A stretch of DNA of 64,000 bases from assembly GCA_022767345.1 (NCBI GenBank), contig JALEOD010000048.1, positions 1-64,000 on the forward strand, read 5' to 3'. Of this stretch, positions 27,010 through 35,621 are shown piece by piece. The stretch's first letter is position 1, and each line of letters begins with the position of its first letter. The notes under the pieces are model-generated. The model was not told the DNA's origin. It worked only from the letters and a program-made list of their open reading frames with translations, and ran no database searches. The stretch is from Emergencia sp. Its GTDB lineage: Bacteria; Bacillota; Clostridia; Peptostreptococcales; Anaerovoracaceae. The translations under genes were made by a program, and so were the position numbers.

Positions 27010-28368
27010 TTAGCGAATCAGTGTATAGATTCTAATTGCGAACAGCAGTGCGGATACCCACATAACCCAAGGGATATCTTTTGCTTTCTTGGTGAGAACT
27101 TTCAGAATTACCCATGCCAGAATACCAAACATGATTCCGTTGGCGATGGAGTAAGTGAACGGCATAAGTACAAGTGCGAGGAAGCCGCCCACTACGTCTG
27201 CGATATCTCCGTCAAAGTGCATATTTTTTACAGAGCCAATCATCAAAAGTCCGACCCAAATCAGAGCAGGAGCTGTTGCAAATCCCGGAATTGCAAGGAA
27301 AATCGGGGAGAAGAACAGAGCTGCAATAAAGAGGACTGCGGTGGTTACTGCGGTCAGACCGGTTCTGCCGCCGTTGGCAACACCGGCGCTGGATTCCACA
27401 TAGCTTGTAACGGTGGAAGTACCCAGACATGCGCCGACGATAGTACCGCAGGCGTCCGCCATGAGAGCGCCCTTTACCTTAGGCAGATTGCCTTTTTCGT
27501 CCAGCAGATTGCCCTTTGAAGCGACACCGATTAAAGTGCCGACAGTGTCAAACAGGTCAACGTAAAGGAATGAGAATACGATAACAAGGAACTGCACGAT
27601 GTTTTCTCCGATCCATGTAAAGTCAAATGAGAAGAATGCAGGGGCAGCTGGGATAAAACTTGCACCGGAAAAATCAGGGAACAGGGAATATACGCCTGCT
27701 TCGATGTCAACTGTATACCAACCGATTGCTTCTGCAATCATGCCCAAAATCCAGGTAGCCAGAATGCCGATCAGGATGTAGCCTTTGATATTAAAGTGAA
27801 ACAAAACTGCGGTCAGAATCAGACCAACCAGCGCAAGGACCACCTGCGGGGCCGCAAAGGAACCTAGGTTTACCAGAGTGGAAGCGTCGCCGATGACGAT
27901 TCCTGCGCCTTTGAAACCAATTAAGCCGATAAAAAGTCCGATACCGGCAGTGATACCATATTTTAAGTTAGCAGGCACATCATTTACCAGTTTCTCTCTG
28001 AAGTTGCACAGAGAGAGCAGAATGAAGGCAATACCTTCTACCAGAACTGCCGCCAGCGCGATTTTCCATGGATCGTTGATGCCTTTTTCAGCAAGATCAC
28101 CGCAAACGGTGAACGCAAAGTATGCATTGAGTCCCATGCCGGAGGCAAGGGCGATGGGGTAGTTTGCAAAAAATGCCATAAACAGGGTTGCAATAGCAGC
28201 GGAAACAGCTGTAGCAGTGAAAACGCCTGCGCTGTCCATACCGGCTTCCGCAAGCATGCCTGGGTTTACTGCAAGAATGTAAACCATTGAGAGGAACGTG
28301 GTAGCACCGGCGATGATTTCAGTTTTTACATCGGTGCCGTGTTCCTGTAGTTTGAATAATTTCTCCAT
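27010..28368 (-). CDS. NCS2 family purine permease (adenine/guanine/hypoxanthine type)
   Basis: 452-aa proton-coupled purine importer with the AzgA/PbuG fold of about 12-14 helices. The conserved N-terminal G-A-T-T-F-L-S-M-V-Y-I block, G-M-G-L-N-A-Y-F near 80 and the S-Y-V-E-S-S-A-G-V-A-N-G-G-R-T-G-L segment identify the family. AAAGGAG precedes the ATG. No purine riboswitch core was found upstream, unlike many relatives. Divergent from the DUF1461 gene. purA and purB lie nearby on the same strand but are separate units. Confidence 0.93.
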   Translation of the reverse strand: MEKLFKLQEHGTDVKTEIIAGATTFLSMVYILAVNPGMLAEAGMDSAGVFTATAVSAAIATLFMAFFANYPIALASGMGLNAYFAFTVCGDLAEKGINDPWKIALAAVLVEGIAFILLSLCNFREKLVNDVPANLKYGITAGIGLFIGLIGFKGAGIVIGDASTLVNLGSFAAPQVVLALVGLILTAVLFHFNIKGYILIGILATWILGMIAEAIGWYTVDIEAGVYSLFPDFSGASFIPAAPAFFSFDFTWIGENIVQFLVIVFSFLYVDLFDTVGTLIGVASKGNLLDEKGNLPKVKGALMADACGTIVGACLGTSTVTSYVESSAGVANGGRTGLTAVTTAVLFIAALFFSPIFLAIPGFATAPALIWVGLLMIGSVKNMHFDGDIADVVGGFLALVLMPFTYSIANGIMFGILAWVILKVLTKKAKDIPWVMWVSALLFAIRIYTLIR

Positions 28369-28504
28369 AGTACTACGTTTCTCCTTTGTCTTAAAAAATG
28401 AAATAAAAAATAGATATGTCCATTATATATGCTGGGAGGTACAATGTTCAAGGAAAAATTTGAATTTGGATAGATTTTGGGTAGTTTTTTGCCCAAATTG
28501 GTGC

Positions 28505-28533
28505 TTGAGTTTATCCGTGTCTGGCAGTATTAT
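28505..28533 (+). promoter_or_regulatory. Promoter predicting a leaderless mRNA for the DUF1461 gene
   Basis: -35 TTGAGT (28505-28510), 17-bp spacer, -10 TATTAT (28528-28533). Six bases separate the -10 from ATG 28540, so the predicted start is the A of the ATG. No Shine-Dalgarno is present. Confidence 0.55.
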
Positions 28534-28539
28534 AAAAGC

Positions 28540-29256
28540 ATGAGAGCATTAGAGTATATTGTGGGATTTGTCATGAGCCTGGCGCTGGTGCTTGTGCTTT
28601 TGATTACCGCGGTGGAGGCGGTTATTTACTGGAATCCCGGTTATTTTGAAAGTGAATACGAAAAATACAGTGTGACAGAAAGCGTGGAAATGAAAATGGA
28701 CGACCTGCTTCACGTCACCGATGAAATGATGGCATATTTGCGGGGAAACAGGGAAAGTCTGCAGGTAGACACGGTAGTGGCAGGGGACCAGAGAGGATTT
28801 TTCAGCACTAGAGAGATTGCCCATATGGCAGACGTAAAGAAGCTGTTTCTTGGTGGTATTGCTGTCAGAGGGTGGTCTGCCGTAGTTTTCGCAGCAGGTC
28901 TTTTGTGGTTTTTACTGCGCAGGCGAATTGGCATGCTGCCGAAAATTCTGCCGTGGGGGATTTTGGGTGTGCTTGTGGTCTGTGCTGTCTCCGGCTTGAT
29001 TGTGGCGACGGATTTTCACAAATACTTTGTCATTTTCCATCATATCTTCTTCGACAACGACCTGTGGCTTTTAGATCCCCGGACGGATTTGCTTATTCGC
29101 ATTGTGCCGCAGCCTTTCTTTGTGGATACAGCGCTGCGGATTATGCTGATTTTTTGCGGCTGGTTGATGGTGGTTCTGGTGGGTTGTGGATGGCTGGCGC
29201 GGCGGCAGCGGGTTTCTTCGGCAGCAGGTGGTACGGGCCGCGGGAAGTCCGCATGA
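28540..29256 (+). CDS. TIGR01906/DUF1461 family integral membrane protein
   Basis: 238 aa of unknown function. A membrane helix at about 8-30, an extracytoplasmic stretch (31-100), then helices near 108-125, 136-156 and 205-227. The soluble part includes D-F-H-K-Y-F-x-x-F-H-H-I-F-F-D-N-D-L-W-L, which I recognise as the family hallmark. A TTG at 28477 would extend the protein but has no ribosome site; ATG 28540 gives the normal N-terminus and sits at the predicted transcription start. A terminator follows at 29288. Confidence 0.82.
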   Translation: MRALEYIVGFVMSLALVLVLLITAVEAVIYWNPGYFESEYEKYSVTESVEMKMDDLLHVTDEMMAYLRGNRESLQVDTVVAGDQRGFFSTREIAHMADVKKLFLGGIAVRGWSAVVFAAGLLWFLLRRRIGMLPKILPWGILGVLVVCAVSGLIVATDFHKYFVIFHHIFFDNDLWLLDPRTDLLIRIVPQPFFVDTALRIMLIFCGWLMVVLVGCGWLARRQRVSSAAGGTGRGKSA

Positions 29257-29287
29257 GCAGAGGCTAATATTTGTGTTTTGGATTTTT

Positions 29288-29326
29288 GACCGCATGAAGC
29301 AGTTTATATTAAATGCGGTCATTTTT
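29288..29326 (+). terminator. Terminator after the DUF1461 gene
   Basis: GACCGCAT / ATGCGGTC stem, then ATTTTT. Confidence 0.85.
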
Positions 29327-29341
29327 GTCAAAATAAGAATT

Positions 29342-29390
29342 AAAAAAACGACCGCAATGCCTTGTAATTGGCAAGTTGCGGTCATTTTTG
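29342..29390 (-). terminator. Bidirectional terminator, mainly for alr
   Basis: GACCGCAA / TTGCGGTC with an inner CTTG / CAAG dyad. T-runs on both sides (A-run 29342-29348 for the minus strand, TTTTT 29385-29389 for plus). It shares its GACCGC arm with the hairpin 55 bp upstream. Confidence 0.85.
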
Positions 29391-29404
29391 CGAAAACACG
29401 AAGT

Positions 29405-30544
29405 TTACCGAACGTAAACTTTTGGAAGTCTCTGGCCGAAAGCGCAGCAGATTTCGTAGTTGATGGTGCCGGTTGCGTCTGCAATATCATCGGCAAGGAT
29501 TGTGTTGACGCCGTCGCTGCCCATGATGATGACTTCATCACCAACTTTTACGTCAGGTACTCTGGAGACGTCAATCATGCACTGGTCCATGCAGATATTT
29601 CCCGCAATAGGGCAAACCACACCGTTTACGATGACTTTTGCCTGTGCGGAGTATGGACGGGGATAGCCGTCTGCATAGCCGAGGGCTATGGTAGCAATGC
29701 GGGAAGGCTTATCGGAAATGTATTTTCTGCCGTAGCCGACAGAGAAGTTTTCCGGCACATCTTTGACGTGGACGATGTTTGCTTTGACGGACATAACCGG
29801 TTTCAGGGACAGCTGATTTTTATCCACTTCGTGGGAAGGGTAGCAGCCGTAAAGGATAATGCCCGGGCGAACTGCGTCAAAATGGATTGTCGGCAGTTCC
29901 ATAATGGAAGCACTGTTTGCAAGAGTTTTCATCGGCACATCGATGCCTGCGGCAACCAGAGCTTCATAAAAACGATTGTATTTTTCTTCCTGCTGGTGGG
30001 AATAGGTCTTGTCATAAGCGTCAGCGGTGGACATGTGGGAGAACAGACCTTTGATTTTGAAGCCTGCCAGCATAGTGATTTTTTTGATATCGAAAACAGC
30101 GTTTTCGATTTCGTCTGCCAGATAGCCGATTCTGCCCATGCCGGTGTCAACCGCGATAAGACCGGAAACGATTTTTCCTGCTTTCAGTGCGGCGTCGCTG
30201 ATGGCTTTGGCATTGGAAGCGCTGCAGACTACCGGTGTGATGTCGTATTCCACGATGGTGTCTGCATACATGTCCGGCGTCAGTCCCAGCATGATGATTT
30301 CTTCTGTTGCTCCAGCCTGACGAAGCACAATGGCTTCCTGCAGTGTTGCGATAGCAAAAGTTTTTACGCCGTTGGCGCGCAGCACGTTTGCGCACATCAC
30401 TGCGCCGTGGCCGTAAGCATCGGCTTTGATGACGCCGATGATTTCTTTGTCTGCGCCGACTTTTGCTCTGATGTTTTTGATGTTGTAGTCTAAATTGGTT
30501 AGATTGATTTCAGCCCATGCGGGTCTGATTGCGTCCTTATACAT
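29405..30544 (-). CDS. alr: Alanine racemase
   Basis: 379-aa fold-type III PLP enzyme interconverting L- and D-alanine for peptidoglycan. The PLP lysine is K40 in V-I-K-A-D-A-Y-G-H-G. The second catalytic residue, Tyr, is in the C-terminal beta domain in S-V-G-Y-G-R. M-C-M-D/C-M-I-D-type active-site residues appear in N-I-C-M-D-Q-C-M-I-D. Length and order are normal. AAAGGA lies before ATG 30544. Downstream of purA on the same strand with 137 bp between. Confidence 0.96.
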   Translation of the reverse strand: MYKDAIRPAWAEINLTNLDYNIKNIRAKVGADKEIIGVIKADAYGHGAVMCANVLRANGVKTFAIATLQEAIVLRQAGATEEIIMLGLTPDMYADTIVEYDITPVVCSASNAKAISDAALKAGKIVSGLIAVDTGMGRIGYLADEIENAVFDIKKITMLAGFKIKGLFSHMSTADAYDKTYSHQQEEKYNRFYEALVAAGIDVPMKTLANSASIMELPTIHFDAVRPGIILYGCYPSHEVDKNQLSLKPVMSVKANIVHVKDVPENFSVGYGRKYISDKPSRIATIALGYADGYPRPYSAQAKVIVNGVVCPIAGNICMDQCMIDVSRVPDVKVGDEVIIMGSDGVNTILADDIADATGTINYEICCAFGQRLPKVYVR

Positions 30545-30628
30545 AATCTCAAAATCCTTTCTTTGTAATAGGAACTATATTTTTTGACAAGAAAAGCTTC
30601 TTGCTGTGGTTGTGGTAATCCGGTATGG

Positions 30629-30669
30629 CCGCTTCTGGCGCAGCGTGATAACAGTTGGGTCAGAAGCGG
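30629..30669. other. Intergenic hairpin between purA and alr
   Basis: CCGCTTCTG / CAGAAGCGG, 9 bp with a 23-nt loop and no T-run. It could be a weak Rho-type 3' end for purA. Confidence 0.35.
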
Positions 30670-30681
30670 GCGGCAGCCAAA

Positions 30682-31971
30682 TTACAGCTGCGGGGTTCTG
30701 CGAATGATATCGTCTCTGCCCGGACCGTTGGATACCAGTGTAATCGGGAAACCGATCTGGCGCTCAATTTCGTTGACGTATTCCTGGCAGGCTTTGGGCA
30801 GGTCTTCCCAATTGCGGATGCCTGTGACGTCACATTTCCAGCCGGGTACTGTTTTCAGTACCGGTTTAGCGGTTTCCAGATAAGTGGTGTTCGGGAAATC
30901 CTGATGGATTTCACCATCGATTTCGTAGCCGACGCAGATTGGAATTTCATCTAAATATCCCAGTGGATCGATGACGGTTAAGGCGACTTCTGTCGTACCC
31001 TGCATTCTGCAGCCATATCTGGTAGCAACTGCATCGAACCAGCCAACTCTGCGCGGGCGCCCGGTGGTGGCGCCGAATTCGCCGCCGTCGCCGCCGCGGC
31101 GGCGAAGTTCGTCAGCGGCTTCTCCGAAGATCTCGCTGACGAAAGCGCCCGCGCCAACTGCGGATGAATAAGCCTTTACGACGGTAGTGACTTCTTTGAT
31201 TTCATAAGGCGGAATACCTGCGCCTACAGCGCCGAATGCCGCCAATGTGGAAGATGAAGTAACCATTGGATAAATGCCGTGATCTGTATCTTTCAGCGCG
31301 CCAAGCTGTCCCTCAAGGAGAATGTTTTTGCCTTCGGAAATAGCCTGATGAAGAAAGACGGATGTATTGGCAACATATGGTTTGATCATCTCTCTGTACT
31401 GCTTCATGGTTTCCATGAGATCGTCAACTTTTAAGGCAGGTTTGCCGTACAAATTGACAATCATCACATTTTTTAAGGTGCAGACGTTTTCCAGTTTCTC
31501 CCGGAGTTTATCCTCCGGCATGAACAGTTCGTTCACCTGGAAGCCGATTTTGGCGTATTTGTCGGAGTAACAAGGTGCGATGCCGCTTTTTGTGGAGCCG
31601 AAGGATTTTCCGCCGAGGCGCTCTTCTTCGTATTCGTCCAGTAAAATGTGATACGGCATGACGATGTGGGCGCGGTCTGAAACCAGAACCTTTGGCGCAG
31701 GAACGTTCCGGTCTGTCAAAGATTTGATTTCCTCAATCAGTTTTGGAATGTTCAGGGCTACGCCATTGCCCAAAATGCTGGTGGTGTGTCCGTAAAAGAC
31801 GCCCGATGGCAGCATGTGCAGGGCGAACTTGCCATAATCGTTTTTTATGGTGTGTCCTGCGTTGCTTCCACCCTGAAATCTGACGATGATGTCGCAGTTT
31901 TCAGCCAGTGTGTCAGTGATTTTTCCTTTTCCCTCGTCGCCCCAATTGGCGCCGACAATTGCTTTGATCAT
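30682..31971 (-). CDS. purA: Adenylosuccinate synthetase
   Basis: 429 aa. Joins IMP and aspartate using GTP, the first committed step to AMP. The GTP-binding G-D-E-G-K-G-K lies at 11-17 after G-A-N-W. Q-G-G-x-N-A-G-H-T and the late T-T-G-R-P-R-R-x-G-W-F-D signature are present. ATG 31971 has AGGAGG; the ORF could extend to 32076 but only through repetitive DNA without a ribosome site. It follows purB on the same strand (171 bp apart), the two enzymes being consecutive steps. Confidence 0.97.
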   Translation of the reverse strand: MIKAIVGANWGDEGKGKITDTLAENCDIIVRFQGGSNAGHTIKNDYGKFALHMLPSGVFYGHTTSILGNGVALNIPKLIEEIKSLTDRNVPAPKVLVSDRAHIVMPYHILLDEYEEERLGGKSFGSTKSGIAPCYSDKYAKIGFQVNELFMPEDKLREKLENVCTLKNVMIVNLYGKPALKVDDLMETMKQYREMIKPYVANTSVFLHQAISEGKNILLEGQLGALKDTDHGIYPMVTSSSTLAAFGAVGAGIPPYEIKEVTTVVKAYSSAVGAGAFVSEIFGEAADELRRRGGDGGEFGATTGRPRRVGWFDAVATRYGCRMQGTTEVALTVIDPLGYLDEIPICVGYEIDGEIHQDFPNTTYLETAKPVLKTVPGWKCDVTGIRNWEDLPKACQEYVNEIERQIGFPITLVSNGPGRDDIIRRTPQL

Positions 31972-32033
31972 AGTGTAACCTCCTATTCGCTCACGTTTAG
32001 GGGTTCCGTTCACTTGAGCCGCGCTTTTGCAGT

Positions 32034-32109
32034 CTGCTTTATGACAGCCTTCTGTTTTGCAGTCAGCTGTTCGCAAGCCTGCTCTATGACAGCGTTTTGT
32101 TTAACAGTC
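32034..32109 (-). repeat. Two 31-bp direct repeats, 45 bp apart, between purB and purA
   Basis: CTGCTTTATGACAGCC... at 32034-32064 and CTGCTCTATGACAGCG... at 32079-32109. The 45-bp period keeps one minus-strand frame open as a 15-residue repeat (T-x-K-Q-x-A-V-I-x-Q). That frame has no start codon and ends at a TGA before the purA ribosome site. It may be a decayed repeat protein or a leader structure. Confidence 0.5.
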
Positions 32110-32142
32110 TGCCCTCGCCAGCTCTTGCGGAAAGGGAGCCGA

Positions 32143-33576
32143 TTAAACGTTGATTTCAGCAGTGAGGCCAAGCAGCGCCTCATTTGCTGAGAGAATAGGC
32201 TTTATGACCCCGCTGAGAAACTCTGTTGTCTGCTGTGGAGCTCTGCCCACATAGTTTTCCGGTTTCAAAGCCTTCTGTAAAGCCTCTTTTGTTATATGAA
32301 AGGCCGGGTCAGCCGCAATGCGATCCAGTAAATCGTTCGGCTTACCCTGCTCTTTGACAACTTTGCCCGCTTCCATGGAGTGTACGCGGATTCTCTCGTG
32401 GAGTTCCTGGCGGTCTCCGCCGGCTTTTACGGCGTCCATCATAATGTTTTCTGTAGCCATAAAAGGAAGCTCCGCCATCAGGTGGGCTTCGATGACTTTC
32501 GGATAGACCACAAGGCCGCTGGAAACGTTGATATATAATTCTAAGATTCCGTCTACTGCAAGGAATGCCTCGCTGACGGAAATTCTCTTGTTTGCGGAGT
32601 CGTCCAGTGTTCTTTCAAACCACTGGGTTGCAGCAGTCAGCTGCGGGTTCATGGCGTCGCTCATCACGTAGTTTGCAAGGGCTGCCATACGTTCTGAACG
32701 CATTGGATTTCTCTTGTATGCCATGGCGGAGGAGCCAATCTGGTGTTTTTCAAAAGGCTCTTCGACTTCTTTCATATGCTGCAGCAGACGAATATCGTTG
32801 GAAAATTTGTGTGCGGACTGGGCGATACCTGCCAGCACGTTGAGTACTCTGCTGTCGATTTTTCTGGAATAGGTCTGGCCGGACACCGGATAGCAGGCCG
32901 GAAATCCCATTTTATCAGCGATTTTCTGGTCCAGGGCTTTGCATTTTTCGTGGTCGCCCTCAAAAAGTTCCATAAAGGAAGCCTGACTTCCTGTGGTTCC
33001 TTTGGAGCCCAGCAGTTTCAGACTGTCCAGAACGTATTCCAAGTCCTGTAAGTCCATGACTAAATCATTGAGCCAAAGGGTGGCACGCTTTCCTACTGTG
33101 GTAGGCTGCGCTGCCTGATAATGGGTATATGCCAGCGTTGGAAGGTCTTTGTAGGTGTCTGCAAATTTTGCTAAAGATGCGATAGTATTGATGATTTTCT
33201 TTTTTACCAGAAGCAGAGCTTCGCGCATGATGATTAAATCAGTGTTGTCACCGACGTAGCAGCTGGTAGCGCCAAGGTGAATGATTCCCTTTGCGTCCGG
33301 GCACTGCTGACCGTAAGCGTAGACGTGACTCATGACATCGTGTCTGACTTCTTTTTCTCTTGCCTTTGCCACATCGTAGTTGATATCTTCGGCGTGGGCT
33401 TTTAACTGGTCAATCTGCTCCTGTGTGATGGCAAGGCCAAGCTCTTTCTCCGCTTCAGCCAGCGCAATCCAAAGTTTTCTCCAGGTGCGGAATTTCATGT
33501 CCGGCGAAAAAAGATACTGCATTTCCTTGCTTGGGTATCTTTCTGAAAGCGGACTGGTGTAATTGTTTGTTGACAT
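32143..33576 (-). CDS. purB: Adenylosuccinate lyase
   Basis: 477 aa of the fumarase/aspartase superfamily. Splits adenylosuccinate and SAICAR to fumarate plus AMP or AICAR. The superfamily signature G-S-S-A-M-A-Y-K-R-N-P is intact, with S-H-V-Y-A-Y-G and T-H-Y-Q-A-A-Q-P-T-T-V-G-K-R blocks. GGGAGG lies before ATG 33576. Acts directly after PurA, encoded downstream. Confidence 0.97.
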   Translation of the reverse strand: MSTNNYTSPLSERYPSKEMQYLFSPDMKFRTWRKLWIALAEAEKELGLAITQEQIDQLKAHAEDINYDVAKAREKEVRHDVMSHVYAYGQQCPDAKGIIHLGATSCYVGDNTDLIIMREALLLVKKKIINTIASLAKFADTYKDLPTLAYTHYQAAQPTTVGKRATLWLNDLVMDLQDLEYVLDSLKLLGSKGTTGSQASFMELFEGDHEKCKALDQKIADKMGFPACYPVSGQTYSRKIDSRVLNVLAGIAQSAHKFSNDIRLLQHMKEVEEPFEKHQIGSSAMAYKRNPMRSERMAALANYVMSDAMNPQLTAATQWFERTLDDSANKRISVSEAFLAVDGILELYINVSSGLVVYPKVIEAHLMAELPFMATENIMMDAVKAGGDRQELHERIRVHSMEAGKVVKEQGKPNDLLDRIAADPAFHITKEALQKALKPENYVGRAPQQTTEFLSGVIKPILSANEALLGLTAEINV

Positions 33577-33709
33577 ACGAAAACCTCCCTGCGTAATCTA
33601 TTAAAATAACATATTATTATAGCATTTTGTACAGGGAATTTCAAGTGCTGAGACATAAAGATTGTAAGGCCTGTCGGAAAGCGGTGGTGCGTGTCGTCAC
33701 AGTAAATCT

Positions 33710-34046
33710 GCACCATTTTAAAGAAAATACCGGTCGATGGTGCGGCCTGTTTTCCGACAAAACTTAAATCTGCACCAAATAGCATTAAATAAGAGGCAAT
33801 GGTGCGAGTTTGAGAAGTAAATTTGGTAAAAGTAAGGGTAATTCGTCTGGAACTGGGATTTATATACATAGATTAAAAATCGCCATTTCCTTTTTTTTAC
33901 ACATCATTCCAAAACTGGGAATAGAATCAGCAGTGGCACAAAAAAATCCGCACCATAGATACTGAAATATTGTAAAATGGTGCGGATATTGCTTCCGCAG
34001 TATTGGGAGGCTGCACCATTTCGGTTGTTTATGAGCAAAATGGTGG
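33710..34046. repeat. Four-unit array of 34-bp inverted repeats, arm type GCACCAT (copy A)
   Basis: No gene lies in 33577-34067. Units at 33710-33743, 33772-33805, 33950-33983 and 34013-34046 each have GCACCAT (one GCACCAA), exactly 20 bp, then ATGGTGC (last one ATGGTGG). Arms often extend outward to ATCCGCACCAT or ATCTGCACCAT. Unit starts are at 0, 62, 240 and 303. The array at 55495 has starts at 0, 62, 240 and 302, with unrelated interior sequence and a middle gap of exactly 144 bp in both. Fixed geometry with free sequence argues for a nucleoprotein structure. Function unknown. Confidence 0.85.
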
Positions 34047-34067
34047 AGATTCCTTAAATTAGCAATC

Positions 34068-34580
34068 TTAAATCTGCAATAGAGAGAAAAAATAGTTTAG
34101 TGTCGGCACGAACTCGCCGTTATCATATAACTGTTTAATTTCAGAAACAGAGAGCCATTTATAAGTAACAACCTCATCTGTCGGCACGAATTTTAAATTG
34201 GAATCACTGTTATATTCAAAGAGCCACACATCTAAAATATCGTTAAATTCTACTGCAAAATGGGAGTCGTTGTTGCGTGCTTTAGAAAAAAGTAATTTCC
34301 CATTTTCCGGAGATAAATCCAATCCAACTTCTTCTTTTGTTTCTCTAAGAGCACAGACGATACTTGTTTCTCCAGCAAGGGCAGCGCCGCCAACACATTC
34401 TCACTTCAATGGAAAGGCTTCTTTGTTAGGAGAACGCTGGGCAATGAGATACTTCCCTTTAGAATTTCGTATCCACACATGAACAACTAAATGATAAAAC
34501 CCATTTGGAATTTTCTTACCACGGAGGTGTGTTGTCCCGGTGCATTCTCTTTTTTCTGTATATAAATCCCATATTTCCAT
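34068..34580 (-). pseudogene. NUDIX hydrolase gene interrupted by one TGA at a conserved Trp position
   Basis: Reading through one TGA (34401-34403 on the plus map) gives a 170-codon protein with a perfect Nudix box, G-x5-E-x7-R-E-x2-E-E-x-G, and normal flanks (H-V-W-I-R-N at about 40, C-terminal W-L-S-V-S-E). The TGA falls between F-P-L-K and E-C-V-G-G, where relatives have Trp. So the only lesion is TGG to TGA. GGAGGG lies 5 bp before ATG 34580. Either a recent pseudogene or UGA is read as Trp. The neighbouring K+ channel gene has the same kind of change. Confidence 0.8.
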
Positions 34581-34775
34581 AAAACCCTCCAGCTGGATCA
34601 CGGCATTTGAACTTTAAATGATATGATAGCATACTGATGATAAATAATCTATAATTTGTTCTAGAATAACGTATTGTATTTAAAACCAGAACCTGGATTT
34701 ACTTCCATAGCCAGTTCGCTTATAATTTTATACAAGCAAATATCTATCTAAGTTCCACAAAAGAGGAGAATGTAT

Positions 34776-35507
34776 ATGTCTAATTTTAAAGATGGGACTA
34801 ATAAAAAGTTAATTAAGATATATGATTTGACGGTGTGTATTTGCTGTCTTATATCTGTTGCCCTTGCAATTTTAGATTTTACACAGGGACTTGGAGTGAA
34901 AGCACAATGGCTAGACTATATTATATATGGTTTATTTGTAATTGACTATATTGTTCGATTTTTGCTTTCTGAGGAAAAGAAAGTGTTTTTCAAGAAAAAT
35001 ATAATTGATTTACTCGCAATAATCCCGCTGAATTCTGCATTTAGAGGGCTTCGACTGATAAGAATGACAAAAGTTTTAAAACTGGTTAAGTTGGCAAGGG
35101 TAGGAGCCTTATTTGCGAAAAGTGTGTCTAAAGCAAAGCAATTTCTTAACACGAATGGCTTTAAATACATACTTTGTTTATCAGCAGTTGCAGTATTAGC
35201 AAGTTCATGCGCTATGGTATATTTTGAAGGAATGCGATTTCAGGACGCAGTTTGGTGACCGTTTGTAACGGCAACAACTGTTGGCTATGGGGATTTGTCC
35301 CCTGAAACTTCTATCGGGAGAGTAATTGCCGTAATTTTAATGTTAGGTGGCATTGGGCTGATAGGCGCATTAACCAGCACAATTACCTCCTTTTTCTTAA
35401 AAGAACAGTCCGGGGAGAAATGTAAATCAGAAAAAGTTGAGATGGTGCTCACTTTATATGAGCAATTATCTGCAGAGGAAAGAAAACTTTTCCAAAGCAA
35501 ACTATGA
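34776..35507 (+). pseudogene. Voltage-gated-type K+ channel gene with TGA at a conserved pore Trp
   Basis: In frame across one TGA (35256-35258) it encodes 243 codons. It has an S1-S4 region with Arg/Lys-spaced S4 (G-L-R-L-I-R-M-T-K-V-L-K), S5, pore helix, the selectivity filter T-T-V-G-Y-G-D, then S6 and a short acidic tail. The stop replaces the second Trp of the usual A-x-W-W pore-helix pair (the sequence reads D-A-V-W-stop-P-F-V-T). Everything else is intact. GAGGAG precedes ATG 34776. As it stands translation ends before the filter, giving a non-conducting 160-aa fragment, unless UGA is decoded. Confidence 0.8.
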
Positions 35508-35621
35508 ATCGCCCTTCGCAACTTCCTCGCCCGGACTGCGCAAACAAATCCAAGATTCTCGGTTGACCTGTCCTTTAAGATAACATATAATCAAGATATA
35601 CCAATTCGAGGAGGACGAAAA

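Noticed and set aside
28369-28539. Purine riboswitch before the NCS2 permease
   Set aside because: The three-way-junction core sequences are absent from the short leader on the minus strand.
29186-30493. 435-aa plus-strand ORF opposite alr
   Set aside because: Antisense shadow. The minus frame is a full alanine racemase with PLP Lys40, and the ORF begins inside the DUF1461 gene.
35256-35258. Selenocysteine at the channel TGA
   Set aside because: The position is a structural Trp in relatives, not a redox Cys, and no SECIS-like hairpin directly follows; the same applies to the NUDIX TGA.
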